Source of the DNA: Sphingobium sp. YR768 | GTDB taxonomy: Bacteria > Pseudomonadota > Alphaproteobacteria > Sphingomonadales > Sphingomonadaceae | DNA: 64,000 bases | Reading direction: 5' to 3' | Assembly: GCF_900111125.1 (NCBI RefSeq) | Contig: NZ_FOGE01000008.1 | Location: 114,245 to 178,244 of the forward strand | Shown here: positions 40,273-49,868 of the stretch, piece by piece | Position numbering within the stretch: position 1 is the first letter of the stretch | Layout of the letters: each line of letters begins with the position of its first letter | Notes under the pieces: model-generated | The model's database searches: none | Told to the model about the DNA's origin: nothing | The model's input: the letters and a program-made list of their open reading frames with translations, nothing else | Program-made: the position numbers and the translations under genes

Positions 40273-41022
40273 TCAACCAACGGAAACAAACTTCCGCCTC
40301 TGCGCCGCAACACGCTTTTTGGCGAGCTCGACTTCGTGGACCTCCGTCGCAACAAGGATGGAGTCGAGCACACGACCAAGATGCTGGTGCATGGCATCGC
40401 GAGCCATGGCCGGGTTCCTCGACAGCAGTGCCTGAACAATCGCGGCATGCTCATCTACTATGGGCACGACGCCAGCCGCGTGAGCCTTATCGGCCATCAA
40501 CCGATACTCAGGCGAACGCTCCCGTGCATCCCAGAGCGCTTCCACGGCGTTGACCAAAGCGCTATTCTGTGTCGCCTCGGCGATCAGAATGTGAAAACGA
40601 CGGTCAGCCTCTTCTGAACGCATGAGATTTCCATCGCCACTATGGTCGATTTGAATCAGTAATCGCTGAAGCTCTTCAATCTGCTCCTTAGTGATCCGGG
40701 CGGCAGCTATCGCGCAAACCTCACCTTCGATGAGGCGACGCGCTTCAAGAATTTCAAAGGGCCCCATGTCGGCGCCTTCAGACTCCTGTGTGCCAGCGTT
40801 TGCGAGAACATATACGCCCGAGCCGACACGCACCTCGACAAAGCCACCTATCTCAAGTGCGAAGAGAGCCTCGCGGATCGTGGGCCTGGAAACCTCATAT
40901 TCTACAGCGAGAACCCGCTCCGCAGGCATGCGTTGGCCGACCGCGAATTCGCCTTTGCAAATTCTTGCCTTCAACGCTTCGGCCACGCGCGCATACAGAC
41001 GATTGGGAGCACCGGAATCCAT
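40273..41022 (-). CDS. GntR family regulator, FadR/FCD subfamily
   Basis: 249 aa. N-terminal winged helix ([52 protein letters not shown]) and an all-helical FCD domain (~90-230). The subgroup includes UxuR/ExuR, which sense uronates. It lies between the receptor gene and the divergent mannonate dehydratase/xylanase genes, flanked on both sides by the same ATTGGT element, and is the likely repressor of both arms. Confidence 0.93.
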   Translation of the reverse strand: MDSGAPNRLYARVAEALKARICKGEFAVGQRMPAERVLAVEYEVSRPTIREALFALEIGGFVEVRVGSGVYVLANAGTQESEGADMGPFEILEARRLIEGEVCAIAAARITKEQIEELQRLLIQIDHSGDGNLMRSEEADRRFHILIAEATQNSALVNAVEALWDARERSPEYRLMADKAHAAGVVPIVDEHAAIVQALLSRNPAMARDAMHQHLGRVLDSILVATEVHEVELAKKRVAAQRRKFVSVG

Positions 41023-41079
41023 GGATATCGATTACCGCCATGGCCAACAGTGTCAATATTACGTGCCGAAGTCGATTGA

Positions 41080-41118
41080 ATTGGTAATGCAGGCATGCAA
41101 TATTGGTCAAACAAATTG
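41080..41118. promoter_or_regulatory. GntR operator candidate upstream of mannonate dehydratase gene
   Basis: ATTGGTAAT (41080) and, 22 bp later, ATTGGTCAAACAAATTG (41102-41118), ending 14 bp before the ATG. It differs from the receptor copy at one base in the 17-mer. Confidence 0.65.
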
Positions 41119-41131
41119 TGAGGGAGGGTTG

Positions 41132-42418
41132 ATGCCACGGACTAATCCGATCGTGTCGCATGATAGACATGAATTGCCGACGACCGTCGGTCAGGGCGCG
41201 TCGAAAGCCGTAAAGATCATCGACGCCAAGGTCATCGTCACCAGCCCCGGCCGCAATTTCGTCACTTTGAAGATCATAACCGAAGACGGCGTTTACGGTC
41301 TGGGCGACGCCACGCTCAACGGCCGCGAACTCTCGGTTGCCAGCTATTTGCAGGACCATGTCATTCCCTGCCTGATCGGCCGGGATGCGCACCGGATCGA
41401 GGATATCTGGCAGTATCTCTACAAGGGCGCCTATTGGCGTCGCGGCCCGGTGACCATGTCGGCGATCGCCGCCGTCGACACCGCGCTGTGGGATATCAAG
41501 GGCAAGCTGGCCGGCCTGCCGGTCTATCAGTTGCTGGGCGGCGCCAGCCGTGAGAGCGTCATGGTCTATGGCCATGCCAACGGCACCACGATCGAGGATA
41601 CGGTCAAGGTCGCGCTGGAGTATCAGGCGCAGGGCTATAAGGCGATCCGCATCCAGTGCGGCGTGCCGGGCATGGCCAGCACCTATGGCGTGTCGAAGGA
41701 CAAATATTTCTACGAACCCGCCGACGCCGACCTGCCGACCGAAAATGTGTGGAATACCAGCAAATATCTCCGCATCGTTCCCGAACTGTTCAAGGCCGCC
41801 CGTGAAGCGCTGGGCTGGGACGTCCATCTGCTGCATGACATCCATCACCGCCTGACGCCGATCGAGGCCGGTCGCCTGGGCAAGGATCTGGAGCAATATC
41901 GCCCCTTCTGGCTGGAAGATGCGACCCCGGCTGAAAATCAGGAAGCGTTCAAGCTGATCCGCCAGCACACCACCACGCCGCTGGCCGTGGGCGAGATTTT
42001 CAATTCGATCCACGATTGCCGCGAACTGATCGAAAACCAGCTGATCGACTATATCCGCGCCACCGTGGTTCATGCCGGCGGCATCAGCCATCTGCGCAAG
42101 ATTGCGAACCTTGCCGATCTCTATCAGGTCCGCACCGGTTGCCATGGTGCGACCGATCTGTCGCCGGTCTGCATGGCGGCCGCGCTCCACTTCGACCTGT
42201 CGGTGCCGAATTTCGGCGTGCAGGAATATATGCGCCACACGCCCGAAACCGACGCCGTCTTCCCGCACGCCTACACCTTTGAGAATGGCGCGATGCATCC
42301 GGGCGAAGCGCCAGGTCTGGGTGTGGACATCGACGAGGAACTGGCTGCAAAGTACGAATATAATCGCGCCTTCCTGCCGGTAAACCGGCTTGAAGACGGC
42401 ACCATGTTCAACTGGTGA
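41132..42418 (+). CDS. manD: D-mannonate dehydratase, enolase superfamily (ManD/RspA)
   Basis: Dehydrates D-mannonate to 2-keto-3-deoxygluconate in glucuronate catabolism. 428 aa. Metal ligands are Asp236 (LLHDIHH), Glu262 (WLEDATP) and Glu288 (VGEIFN). [31 protein letters not shown] and the C-terminal LEDGTMFNW are hallmark stretches, very close by memory to the characterised Novosphingobium enzyme. It has an extra ~25-residue N-terminal tail. GGGAGG before ATG 41132 decides the start; a longer frame runs into the GntR gene. It consumes glucuronate released by the next gene's product. Confidence 0.92.
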   Translation: MPRTNPIVSHDRHELPTTVGQGASKAVKIIDAKVIVTSPGRNFVTLKIITEDGVYGLGDATLNGRELSVASYLQDHVIPCLIGRDAHRIEDIWQYLYKGAYWRRGPVTMSAIAAVDTALWDIKGKLAGLPVYQLLGGASRESVMVYGHANGTTIEDTVKVALEYQAQGYKAIRIQCGVPGMASTYGVSKDKYFYEPADADLPTENVWNTSKYLRIVPELFKAAREALGWDVHLLHDIHHRLTPIEAGRLGKDLEQYRPFWLEDATPAENQEAFKLIRQHTTTPLAVGEIFNSIHDCRELIENQLIDYIRATVVHAGGISHLRKIANLADLYQVRTGCHGATDLSPVCMAAALHFDLSVPNFGVQEYMRHTPETDAVFPHAYTFENGAMHPGEAPGLGVDIDEELAAKYEYNRAFLPVNRLEDGTMFNW

Positions 42419-42423
42419 TCTGC

Positions 42424-45030
42424 ATGACGGGGCAGTTTCTCCGACAGCGACACCGTTGGGCTTTCGCTTGGCTCGCCGCCGCGTCCACGCTGTGGCCAGG
42501 CATTAGCCATGCCCACGGCTGCTCGGCCCCAGTTACAGCCTGTCCGAAGGCCTCCCCTGGCGCAATCGCTCTTGTTTCAGGCGGCCACCCCATACCAGTC
42601 GTCGTGGATGCTGATGCCGACCCTGCCATACTCGCCGCCGCCATGGGATTTTCCGAGGACCTCTCGCGCGTGGCGGCTGTCGCTCCGACCGCAGGTTTAA
42701 AGGCCTTGCCATCGCACGGCGATGCCGTCGTAGTGATAGGACAAATCGGGCGAAGCCCCCTGATTGACCGCCTGATCGAAACCGGACGCATCGCTGATGC
42801 GGAAATCACTGGAAAATGGGAAGCCTATAAGCAAATCGTGCTCGATCACCCCTTCCCGGGTATCGCACGCGCCCTGATCATAGCGGGCGCTGATCGGCGC
42901 GGCACCATCTTTGGCACCTATGACCTATCGGAGAAAATTGGCGTCTCGCCCTGGCACTGGTGGGCGGACGTACCCGTCGCCCGTCGTGCCAATCTGTTCC
43001 TGACGGCCGGATCGCGCATCGATGCACCCAAGGTCAAGTATCGCGGCATCTTCATCAATGATGAAGAACCATCTTTCGGCAAATGGGGTCGAGAGAAATT
43101 TGGTGGGATAAACGCCAAGCTCTATTCGCATGTCTTCGATCTAATCTTGCGCCTCAAAGGCAATTATCTTTGGCCAGCCATGTGGGGTAAAGCGATCGGC
43201 GCCGACGACGCAACAACCATGCCCCTTGCCCAGTCCCGGGGCATCATTCTGGGAACATCGCATCATGAACCGATGATGCGCGCACAGGTCGAATGGCACC
43301 GCGACAAGAAAGATGGAATCACAGGTGGCGCGTGGAGCTATGCGTCGAATGGCCAAAATCTGCGAACTTTCTGGCGCGGTGGCATCGAACGAATGGTGAA
43401 AAGCGCCGGAGCAAGCCGCCCTCAGGATCAACTCGTCACCATCGGCATGCGCGGCGATGGCGATGAGCCGATGAGCGACAGCAATGCAAGCGGAATGCTC
43501 GAACAGATCGTGGCCGATCAGCGCAATATCCTGGCCGACGTCACGGGGCGCCCAGCCTCACAGACGCCTCAAGTCTGGGCACTGTACAAGGAGGTGCAGG
43601 ATTATTTTGACCAAGGCCTCAAGGTTCCTGATGACGTCACCCTCCTGTTCGCGGACGATAATTGGGGACAGATCCGCCGCCTGCCCACCCCCCCCCTCGA
43701 CCGCCCCGGCGGTTATGGCGTCTATTATCACTTCGACTATGTCGGCGGTCCACGTAGCTACAAATGGCTCAACACCATGCAGATCGAGAAGATCTGGCAG
43801 CAGATGGACCTGTCCTACCAACGCGGCGCGCAAAGGCTTTGGATCGCCAATGTCGGCGATCTCAAACCCATGGAGTTTCCGACCAGCTTCTTCATGAAGA
43901 TGGCCTGGAACCCTGACGCCATGTCCCCCGAAGCGCTTGTCGATTTTCCCACAGATTGGGCCACCACCCAGTTTGGCAAAACTCTTGGCCCCACTATCGG
44001 CAAACTTCTGACCGACTATTCGCGGCTTGCATCGCGCCGCAAACCTGAACTTGTCGATGCGGAGGGTTTTGCGTTGGGCTCCGTCTCGCCGCGTGCACTG
44101 GATGGAGGCGAGTTTGGCGCGATCGTTCGCGAGTGGGATATATTGCAGGCGCGTATGTCGAAGGTCCGCGGGCGTTTGCCAGTCGCGTATCGACATGCCT
44201 GGTTTCAGTTGGTCGAATATCCTATCGCCGCTCTAACGAATCTCTATCATTTTCACTACGCAATCGCTTGGAACCGGCGGTTGGCGGGGATGCAGGACCA
44301 GCGCGCAGACTATTTTGCCGATATCGCACAAGCTGCATTTCGCGAAGATAAGCGTCTTAGCGAACTTTATCATGCACTGAACGGCGGCAAATGGGACGGC
44401 ATGATGTCGCAGACGAAGTTCGGCTACACCTCGTGGAATGATCCCAAAATGGATATCATGCCGCCGCTCGCCAGGCTTATAAACCGCAGTACAAAACCTC
44501 CCGCTGTTCGCTTCTCTTCGATACCCAATCGAATTCTAGATGGTGCGGCCGTTGAAGCGGCTGCTTTCACGAGCAGGAACGGTTCGCAGACCCTGCAATG
44601 GAGCGTGATACCTCATCTTGGTGATGCGTCGGGGGCTATCATTGCATTGCCGCAGGGTCAGCCATCAACAACCATAGAGGACGCCATCCATATCGATTAC
44701 GATATGGCGCTCCGGCAGGGTGGAGAAGCAATCCTACAGTTGTCCCTCCTTCCAACGCTGGATACGAACGGAACTGACGGGTTGCGCATCGGCGTATCGG
44801 TTGACGGTGGCGACGTTAAGATCGCCTCGATGAACCTGAAGGTCGATGGCCCCGAATGGACGCGGGCTGTAAAGAACAATAGATTCCTTGTCGACGTGGC
44901 GCTTGGGACACTCAAAGCAGGCCATCACAGCGTGCGCCTATGGCGGATCGACGATAATGTCGCCGTTAGCAAGCTGTCGCTTTCGTCGATCAGTCAACCG
45001 CCGGCCAAGCGCTCTCCGGCGCCTAAGTAG
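42424..45030 (+). CDS. GH115 xylan alpha-1,2-glucuronidase
   Basis: 868 aa secreted enzyme with signal peptide (RWAFAWLAAASTLWPGISHAHG). It has the GH115 core YRGIFINDEEPSFGKWGREKFGGIN and the NYLWPAMWGKA segment, followed by GTSHHEPM, and ends in a C-terminal beta-sandwich. It removes (4-O-methyl)glucuronic acid from internal xylose units. A GTG at 42415 overlaps the ManD stop and is an alternative start; ATG 42424 is preferred. Coupled to the dehydratase that degrades the released uronate. Confidence 0.93.
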   Translation: MTGQFLRQRHRWAFAWLAAASTLWPGISHAHGCSAPVTACPKASPGAIALVSGGHPIPVVVDADADPAILAAAMGFSEDLSRVAAVAPTAGLKALPSHGDAVVVIGQIGRSPLIDRLIETGRIADAEITGKWEAYKQIVLDHPFPGIARALIIAGADRRGTIFGTYDLSEKIGVSPWHWWADVPVARRANLFLTAGSRIDAPKVKYRGIFINDEEPSFGKWGREKFGGINAKLYSHVFDLILRLKGNYLWPAMWGKAIGADDATTMPLAQSRGIILGTSHHEPMMRAQVEWHRDKKDGITGGAWSYASNGQNLRTFWRGGIERMVKSAGASRPQDQLVTIGMRGDGDEPMSDSNASGMLEQIVADQRNILADVTGRPASQTPQVWALYKEVQDYFDQGLKVPDDVTLLFADDNWGQIRRLPTPPLDRPGGYGVYYHFDYVGGPRSYKWLNTMQIEKIWQQMDLSYQRGAQRLWIANVGDLKPMEFPTSFFMKMAWNPDAMSPEALVDFPTDWATTQFGKTLGPTIGKLLTDYSRLASRRKPELVDAEGFALGSVSPRALDGGEFGAIVREWDILQARMSKVRGRLPVAYRHAWFQLVEYPIAALTNLYHFHYAIAWNRRLAGMQDQRADYFADIAQAAFREDKRLSELYHALNGGKWDGMMSQTKFGYTSWNDPKMDIMPPLARLINRSTKPPAVRFSSIPNRILDGAAVEAAAFTSRNGSQTLQWSVIPHLGDASGAIIALPQGQPSTTIEDAIHIDYDMALRQGGEAILQLSLLPTLDTNGTDGLRIGVSVDGGDVKIASMNLKVDGPEWTRAVKNNRFLVDVALGTLKAGHHSVRLWRIDDNVAVSKLSLSSISQPPAKRSPAPK

Positions 45031-45074
45031 TCTGCCACCGCAACCCGATAAACCGAATAAAGGAAGGGAGGATA

Positions 45075-46727
45075 ATGAACTACCGACTTGCCATCGCACT
45101 GATAGCGCTAACGTCGTCATTCCAATCTTCGATCGGGGCGCAAACTGCGCGGTTCGAGCGGTTCAGCTATGACGGACGGACGCCGGATGAGAAGGCGATA
45201 TCGGCAGGCGAATATCGCAATCCCGTCGTCTCGGGCTATTATCCTGACCCTTCAGTAACGCGTGCCGATGAAGACTATTATCTCGTCAATTCGTCATTCG
45301 CCCATTACCCCGGCCTGCCGATTTTCAAGTCGAGGGATCTTGTAAACTGGGTGCAGATCGGCAATGCGATCGACCGCCCAACACAGTTGGATTTCACGGG
45401 AAGAAAGATATCAGAAGCGGCCTTCGCCCCTGATATTTCCTATCACGACGGCATCTTTTACATCGTGAACACCTGTGTAGGGTGTAAAGGCAATTTCGTC
45501 ATTACGGCAAAAGACCCCGCCGGCCCCTGGTCGGACCCCATATGGTTGCCGTTCGAAGGGATCGACCCCTCCATTTTTTGGGAAGGCGACCGAGCCTATA
45601 TCGTCAACAATCGGGCACCAGATGAAGCACCGCGCTATAATGGGCACCGGGCTATCTGGATTCAGGAATTTGACTGGCGCGCCGGCAAGATGGTCGGTGA
45701 AAGCAGGCAGATCGTCAATGGGGGGGTAGATATCACCCAGAAGCCGGTGTGGATCGAGGGGCCGCATATTTTCCGTAAGGATGGCCGATATTATTTGATC
45801 GCCGCAGAGGGCGGAACCGGCCCGAACCATTCCGAGGTCGTCTTTCGATCCGACCAGCTGTGGGGGCCATACATCCCCCTGAAGACAAACCCCATCCTTA
45901 CCCAGCGCAATCTGCCGTCTGATCGGCCCAACCCAATCAGCGCTGCTGGCCACGCAAAATTTGTAGAAACGGGAAAAGGTGACTGGTGGGCAGTGTTTCT
46001 TGGCGTCAGGCCATATGCCGACGACAAATATACGATTGGTAGGGAAACCTTTCTGGCGCCCGTAAGCTGGCAGGATGGCTGGCCGCACATCCTCGATCAG
46101 GGGCAGGTCGTTCCCTCCGTTGCCCGCAGGCCTCGGCTGCCGTCAAATCCGCCTTCCAACCCGCCGACCAGCGGAAGTTTCTCCTACGTCGATGCATTTG
46201 ACGGGGATTACCTGGACCTCCAATGGATCGGAATTCGCACACCGAAACGGCCATTCTATAACGTCGCACAAGATGGTCTGGAGATGCGGGCAGGCTCTCG
46301 ACTGGGTGATCTAAGCCAGGCGCCCAGCTTCATCGGCCGTCGTCTGCAACATCACGTTGCGACGATCTCGACCACGATGCACTTCATGCCACTTAAGGAT
46401 GGCGATCAAGCTGGCCTGGCGGCAGTCCAGAGCGATCAATCCAATCTGTTCTTCGGTGTGACGCGCATTGCCGGCAAACCGGCAGTTGCGCTGTACATGC
46501 GTGACAGGGAGGCCGAGGAAACACCGATTGCAACTGCGCCGGTCGATCCACGACGGGAGGTGACCCTGACCATTCGCACCGATAACGGGAAATGGTCCTT
46601 CGATTATTCCAATGGCGGGCGGAAGCGAACCTTGAAATCCGGTCTCGACGTCACTTTTCTCACGACCGAGCGGGCCGGCGGATTTGTGGGAACCGTAGTC
46701 GGTCTCTACACCGCAAAGCCACGCTGA
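45075..46727 (+). CDS. GH43 beta-xylosidase/arabinofuranosidase
   Basis: 550 aa with a signal peptide (LAIALIALTSSFQSSIGA). A five-bladed GH43 propeller begins NPVVSGYYPDPSV (catalytic base Asp), with GIDPSIF (pKa-tuning Asp) and EGPHIF (acid Glu), then a C-terminal concanavalin-like sandwich (~370-550). Releases xylose or arabinose from xylo-oligomers. GGGAGG 4 bp upstream of the ATG. Sits between GH115 and GH10 genes in one rightward operon. Confidence 0.92.
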   Translation: MNYRLAIALIALTSSFQSSIGAQTARFERFSYDGRTPDEKAISAGEYRNPVVSGYYPDPSVTRADEDYYLVNSSFAHYPGLPIFKSRDLVNWVQIGNAIDRPTQLDFTGRKISEAAFAPDISYHDGIFYIVNTCVGCKGNFVITAKDPAGPWSDPIWLPFEGIDPSIFWEGDRAYIVNNRAPDEAPRYNGHRAIWIQEFDWRAGKMVGESRQIVNGGVDITQKPVWIEGPHIFRKDGRYYLIAAEGGTGPNHSEVVFRSDQLWGPYIPLKTNPILTQRNLPSDRPNPISAAGHAKFVETGKGDWWAVFLGVRPYADDKYTIGRETFLAPVSWQDGWPHILDQGQVVPSVARRPRLPSNPPSNPPTSGSFSYVDAFDGDYLDLQWIGIRTPKRPFYNVAQDGLEMRAGSRLGDLSQAPSFIGRRLQHHVATISTTMHFMPLKDGDQAGLAAVQSDQSNLFFGVTRIAGKPAVALYMRDREAEETPIATAPVDPRREVTLTIRTDNGKWSFDYSNGGRKRTLKSGLDVTFLTTERAGGFVGTVVGLYTAKPR

Positions 46728-46752
46728 AAATCTGCGCAGGGAGGCGCATCCT

Positions 46753-48003
46753 ATGGACAAACTCGCACAGCGAACGTTCCAATCGGCAGCCGTTGATGCT
46801 GTCCAGCGTCAAGCTGAATGCGATGATGGACGACGCCATCCGAACATCGCCCTCTCTCGCAGGGCAATGCTCTCCGGCATACTGTGCAGCAGCCTGCCCG
46901 CGCCTCTGTCTGCTCGGCCCAGCGCAATGGCATCCCTTGCCGGCCTGGCACAGACCAAAGGGATGCTGTTCGGCACATCCGTGGGCGCGGGCCCAGTCGG
47001 CTCTTTGACCGGCATGCTGGCCGACCCCCGCGTGATGGCGATCGTCGATCGCGAATGCGGCACGATCGTGGCTGAAAATGAAATGAAGCAATATGTCATC
47101 GCCAGCCGGCCTGACTTTTTCGACTTTGCGCCGGGCGATCTGATCTGCGATTGGGCCAAGACACATGGTAAGAAGATACGAGGCCATGCGTTACTGTGGA
47201 ACCATCCCAAATATACGCCCGAATGGCTGGTAAAGCGATATTCCGATGCGCCGGCGAGCGAATTGGCTGACTGGCTAACATCCTATTGCGGGACCGTCGC
47301 GGGACATTACCAGGAGAGCATCTACGCCTGGGACGTCGTCAATGAAACGATAGACCCAGCCACGGGCGAATTGCGGGCCTCCCTCTTTCAGGACAAGCTG
47401 GGATTTGATGCCATTCGGATCGCATTCGAGGCGGCCAAAAGCAAAGCGCCTCACGCTCGCCGCGTCTATAACGACTATATGTCATGGGGCGCCGGATCAG
47501 CTAAGCATCGCGCCGGTGTGCTCAAGCTCCTGCGCCGGTTCCGCGCCGAACAGGTGCCTGTCGACGCACTGGGTCTTCAGAGCCATATAGGGACAGAGCA
47601 AAGCTCATCAGGGTCCGGTGGAGACATGGTTCAATCGCGCGAGCGCGAACGTGATTGGCGAACGTTCCTCGACGAAGTGGTCTCAATGGGGTACCGCCTC
47701 GCCATCACCGAATTCGATGTAAGCGACCGTGGCGTCACCGGCTCCATCAAGGAGCGAGACAATCGCGTGGCGTCGGTGGCAAAGGCCTACCTTGATCTGA
47801 CGCTCTCCTATTCTGAGGTCGATGAACTGCTCTGCTGGGGCATGGTCGATAAATATAGTTGGCTTCAGCAATTCTCCCCCCGTGCCGATCACCAGCCGCT
47901 CAGGCCATTGCCCTATGGTCATGACTACCGGCCAAAGCCGTTGCGGGAAGCGATTGCCGAAGCGATCCGCAACGCTCCAGACCGTAATCTAGGCCGCGTT
48001 TAA
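46753..48003 (+). CDS. GH10 endo-1,4-beta-xylanase
   Basis: 416 aa. Acid/base Glu198 in DVVNETID and nucleophile Glu320 in AITEFDVSD; WNHPKYTPEW and LGLQSHI are typical. A twin-arginine-like signal (LSRRAMLSGILCSSLPAPLSA) starts unusually late, at residue 34, behind a polar leader. GGAGG upstream supports the first ATG. It cuts the xylan backbone, producing substrates for the GH115, GH43 and receptor gene products. Confidence 0.93.
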   Translation: MDKLAQRTFQSAAVDAVQRQAECDDGRRHPNIALSRRAMLSGILCSSLPAPLSARPSAMASLAGLAQTKGMLFGTSVGAGPVGSLTGMLADPRVMAIVDRECGTIVAENEMKQYVIASRPDFFDFAPGDLICDWAKTHGKKIRGHALLWNHPKYTPEWLVKRYSDAPASELADWLTSYCGTVAGHYQESIYAWDVVNETIDPATGELRASLFQDKLGFDAIRIAFEAAKSKAPHARRVYNDYMSWGAGSAKHRAGVLKLLRRFRAEQVPVDALGLQSHIGTEQSSSGSGGDMVQSRERERDWRTFLDEVVSMGYRLAITEFDVSDRGVTGSIKERDNRVASVAKAYLDLTLSYSEVDELLCWGMVDKYSWLQQFSPRADHQPLRPLPYGHDYRPKPLREAIAEAIRNAPDRNLGRV

Positions 48004-48118
48004 AAGGTCAATTGAACGGAGTCGCTGACGCGGAAGGGGTGCGAGTACTGGCCGGAATGGCGTCGTGATAGAAAGTTTTGGTTGCTGAAGAAGCCCCCTG
48101 GTCAGGAGAGATTATTCC

Positions 48119-48235
48119 ATGGCTGAGACCATCACGACAGTGGTGCGCCCACTGCGCCGCCATATGATTGACGAGAGAATTATGCGCAACTGTCTTCGGC
48201 GACGCAACGTTCGCATTTGCAAGGTGTCACGAAGC
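48119..48235 (+). pseudogene. tyrosine integrase N-terminal remnant
   Basis: The start MAETITTVVRPLRRHMIDERIM resembles the N-terminus of short tyrosine recombinases with a core-binding SAM-like domain. One base appears lost after codon 24 (near 48190); in the shifted frame the sequence continues SSATQRSHLQGVTKLS, matching the usual 'LSPATQRSY..AV.KFS'. The rest is replaced by an IS3 fragment. Confidence 0.7.
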
Positions 48236-48384
48236 TCAGCCACCGATCTTTCCGAACTGCTTCCTCCACGCATACAGCGAGTGCTGACCGCCCCCAAGCC
48301 GTTCGAAATCTCCGCTACGTCCTGACCCCGCTCCGTAATCCGGGCCACCGCATCACGCTTGAACGCATCACTGAAATTGGCATT
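48236..48384 (-). pseudogene. IS3-family transposase OrfA remnant
   Basis: Reads FSDAFKRDAVARITERGQDVAEISNGLG and then, after a frame change, HSLYAWRKQFGKIGG before a stop. This is the helix-turn-helix N-terminus of an IS3-type OrfA. No OrfB follows. It abuts the integrase remnant. Confidence 0.78.
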
Positions 48385-48652
48385 GTCTATAGTCTCCTCC
48401 TGTCCTCCAAATTGGAACCCAGGGCGTCCAGAAATCCAGGGGCTATTCAGGTGTGCTTTGGAGAGGTGAAGCGATACCCAACCCTTCGCACTGTTTGAAC
48501 TGGCCATGCCAATCGAGGTCTCTTCCCTTCAATCGTCAGGCGAGCATTCGATGCTTCCCCTTTTCACCAGCGCCTTCTTACCTACATGGCTCGTAAGGCG
48601 ACCGACGATCGTTGCCACTAACCGCCGGTCGTCATGCCCCGAAGGAGCTTGA
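48385..48652. other. intergenic region after the scar, nothing recognised
   Basis: No supported gene. The last bases carry the GAAGGAGC ribosome site for the next gene. Confidence 0.5.
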
Positions 48653-48952
48653 ATGATATACGAAGTGGCGAATATTCAGGTCAAAGTTGGCACAGGACCG
48701 CTGTTTGAGCAGCGCTTCTCACAGGCACTTCCGCTGTTCAAACGAGCCCGCGGATGCAATAGCGCCCGCCTTGAGCGATCGGTGGAACATCCTGATCGTT
48801 ATCTGGTCGTAATCGGCTGGCAAACCCTCGACGACCATGTCGTCGCATTTCGCACTTCGAACGATTATGCACTTTGGCGCGAGTTGGTCGGAGATTTTTT
48901 CGCCGCTCCGCCGATCGTGGATCACACCGAAGTTGTCGTGTCAGGCTTTTGA
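48653..48952 (+). CDS. antibiotic biosynthesis monooxygenase (ABM) domain protein
   Basis: 99 aa single-domain ferredoxin-like fold. It starts MIYEVANIQVKVGTGPLFEQRF and has SVEHPDRYLVVIGWQTLDDHVVAFRTS, close to dimeric alpha-beta barrel/ABM proteins. Ribosome site GGAGC upstream. It precedes an NAD-dependent epimerase-like gene by 16 bp, so probably an operon. Substrate unknown. Confidence 0.82.
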   Translation: MIYEVANIQVKVGTGPLFEQRFSQALPLFKRARGCNSARLERSVEHPDRYLVVIGWQTLDDHVVAFRTSNDYALWRELVGDFFAAPPIVDHTEVVVSGF

Positions 48953-48968
48953 CAAAACAGGATCTAGC

Positions 48969-49868
48969 ATGAAAATTTTTGTCACGGGCGCCAGTGGTTT
49001 CATCGGCGGATCGTTTGCGGCCGAGGCGGTCAGGCGTGGTCACCAAGTGCGTGGCCTGGTGCGTTCGCACGATAAAGGCCAGGCCTGTGAGGCATTCGGC
49101 ATTGTACCAGTTCATGGCACGCTTGCAGATCATGATCTGCTGGCTGCGGAGGCGTCCGCAGCGGACGCGGTTGTGAATGCGGCAAGCAGTGATGATCGCC
49201 CTGCAATCGACACATTGCTCAGGGCCCTTTCCGGGTCAGGCAAGGCTCTCCTGCACACCAGCGGTAGCAGCATCGTGGCAGACGATGCCAATGGCGAGCC
49301 GAGTGATACGGTGGTCGACGAGGAGAACATGCCTGCACCCACCAGGGACAAGGCCGCGCGCGTTGCACTGGATCAATCTATCCTGTCGCAATCCGGCATC
49401 CGCTCGATCGTGCTTTGCAATTCGCTGATCTTCGGAGATGCTCTGGGGCCAGATGCACGAAGTGTTCAACTTCCGCTGTTGATCGACTTCGCGCGGGAGA
49501 CTGGACAGGCCGCATATATCGGCCGTGGCCTCAACCGCTGGTCCACGGTGCATATCGCTGACGTGGTAGATCTCTATCTGCTTGCCCTGGACCACGCGCC
49601 CGCGGGCACATTTGCCTTCGTGGAAAGCGGCGAGGCCTCATTTGCCGACATGGCCCGATCCATCGCCGCCGGACTTGGTCTCGGCGACCCCCGATCCATC
49701 ACGCTTGATGTGGCAGAAGTGCGCTGGGGACGGGGGCGCGCGCGATACTCACTTGCATCCAACAGTCGTGTCCACAGTCTGCGAACTCCCGCGCTGGGAT
49801 GGAGGCCAACCCTAACCTCTGTCCACCACTGGATTGCAGACCATCTCGCGACTGAGCAAAGGCGCTAA
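48969..49868 (+). CDS. NAD-dependent epimerase/atypical SDR
   Basis: 299 aa extended SDR with TGASGFIGG (6-14), an NAD/NADP Rossmann fold, HTSGSSI, and WSTVHIADVVDLYLLALDHAPAG in the C-terminal half. Similar proteins are annotated as SDR or NAD(P)-binding epimerases, often next to LysR genes. ATG 48969 is chosen for the fold start and AGGA upstream. The TAA stop overlaps by 1 bp the end of the 155-bp repeat. Confidence 0.87.
   Translation: MKIFVTGASGFIGGSFAAEAVRRGHQVRGLVRSHDKGQACEAFGIVPVHGTLADHDLLAAEASAADAVVNAASSDDRPAIDTLLRALSGSGKALLHTSGSSIVADDANGEPSDTVVDEENMPAPTRDKAARVALDQSILSQSGIRSIVLCNSLIFGDALGPDARSVQLPLLIDFARETGQAAYIGRGLNRWSTVHIADVVDLYLLALDHAPAGTFAFVESGEASFADMARSIAAGLGLGDPRSITLDVAEVRWGRGRARYSLASNSRVHSLRTPALGWRPTLTSVHHWIADHLATEQRR

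Noticed and set aside
40895..42298. 467-codon open frame on the - strand
   Set aside because: Antisense to the mannonate dehydratase, whose active-site residues are all on the + strand.
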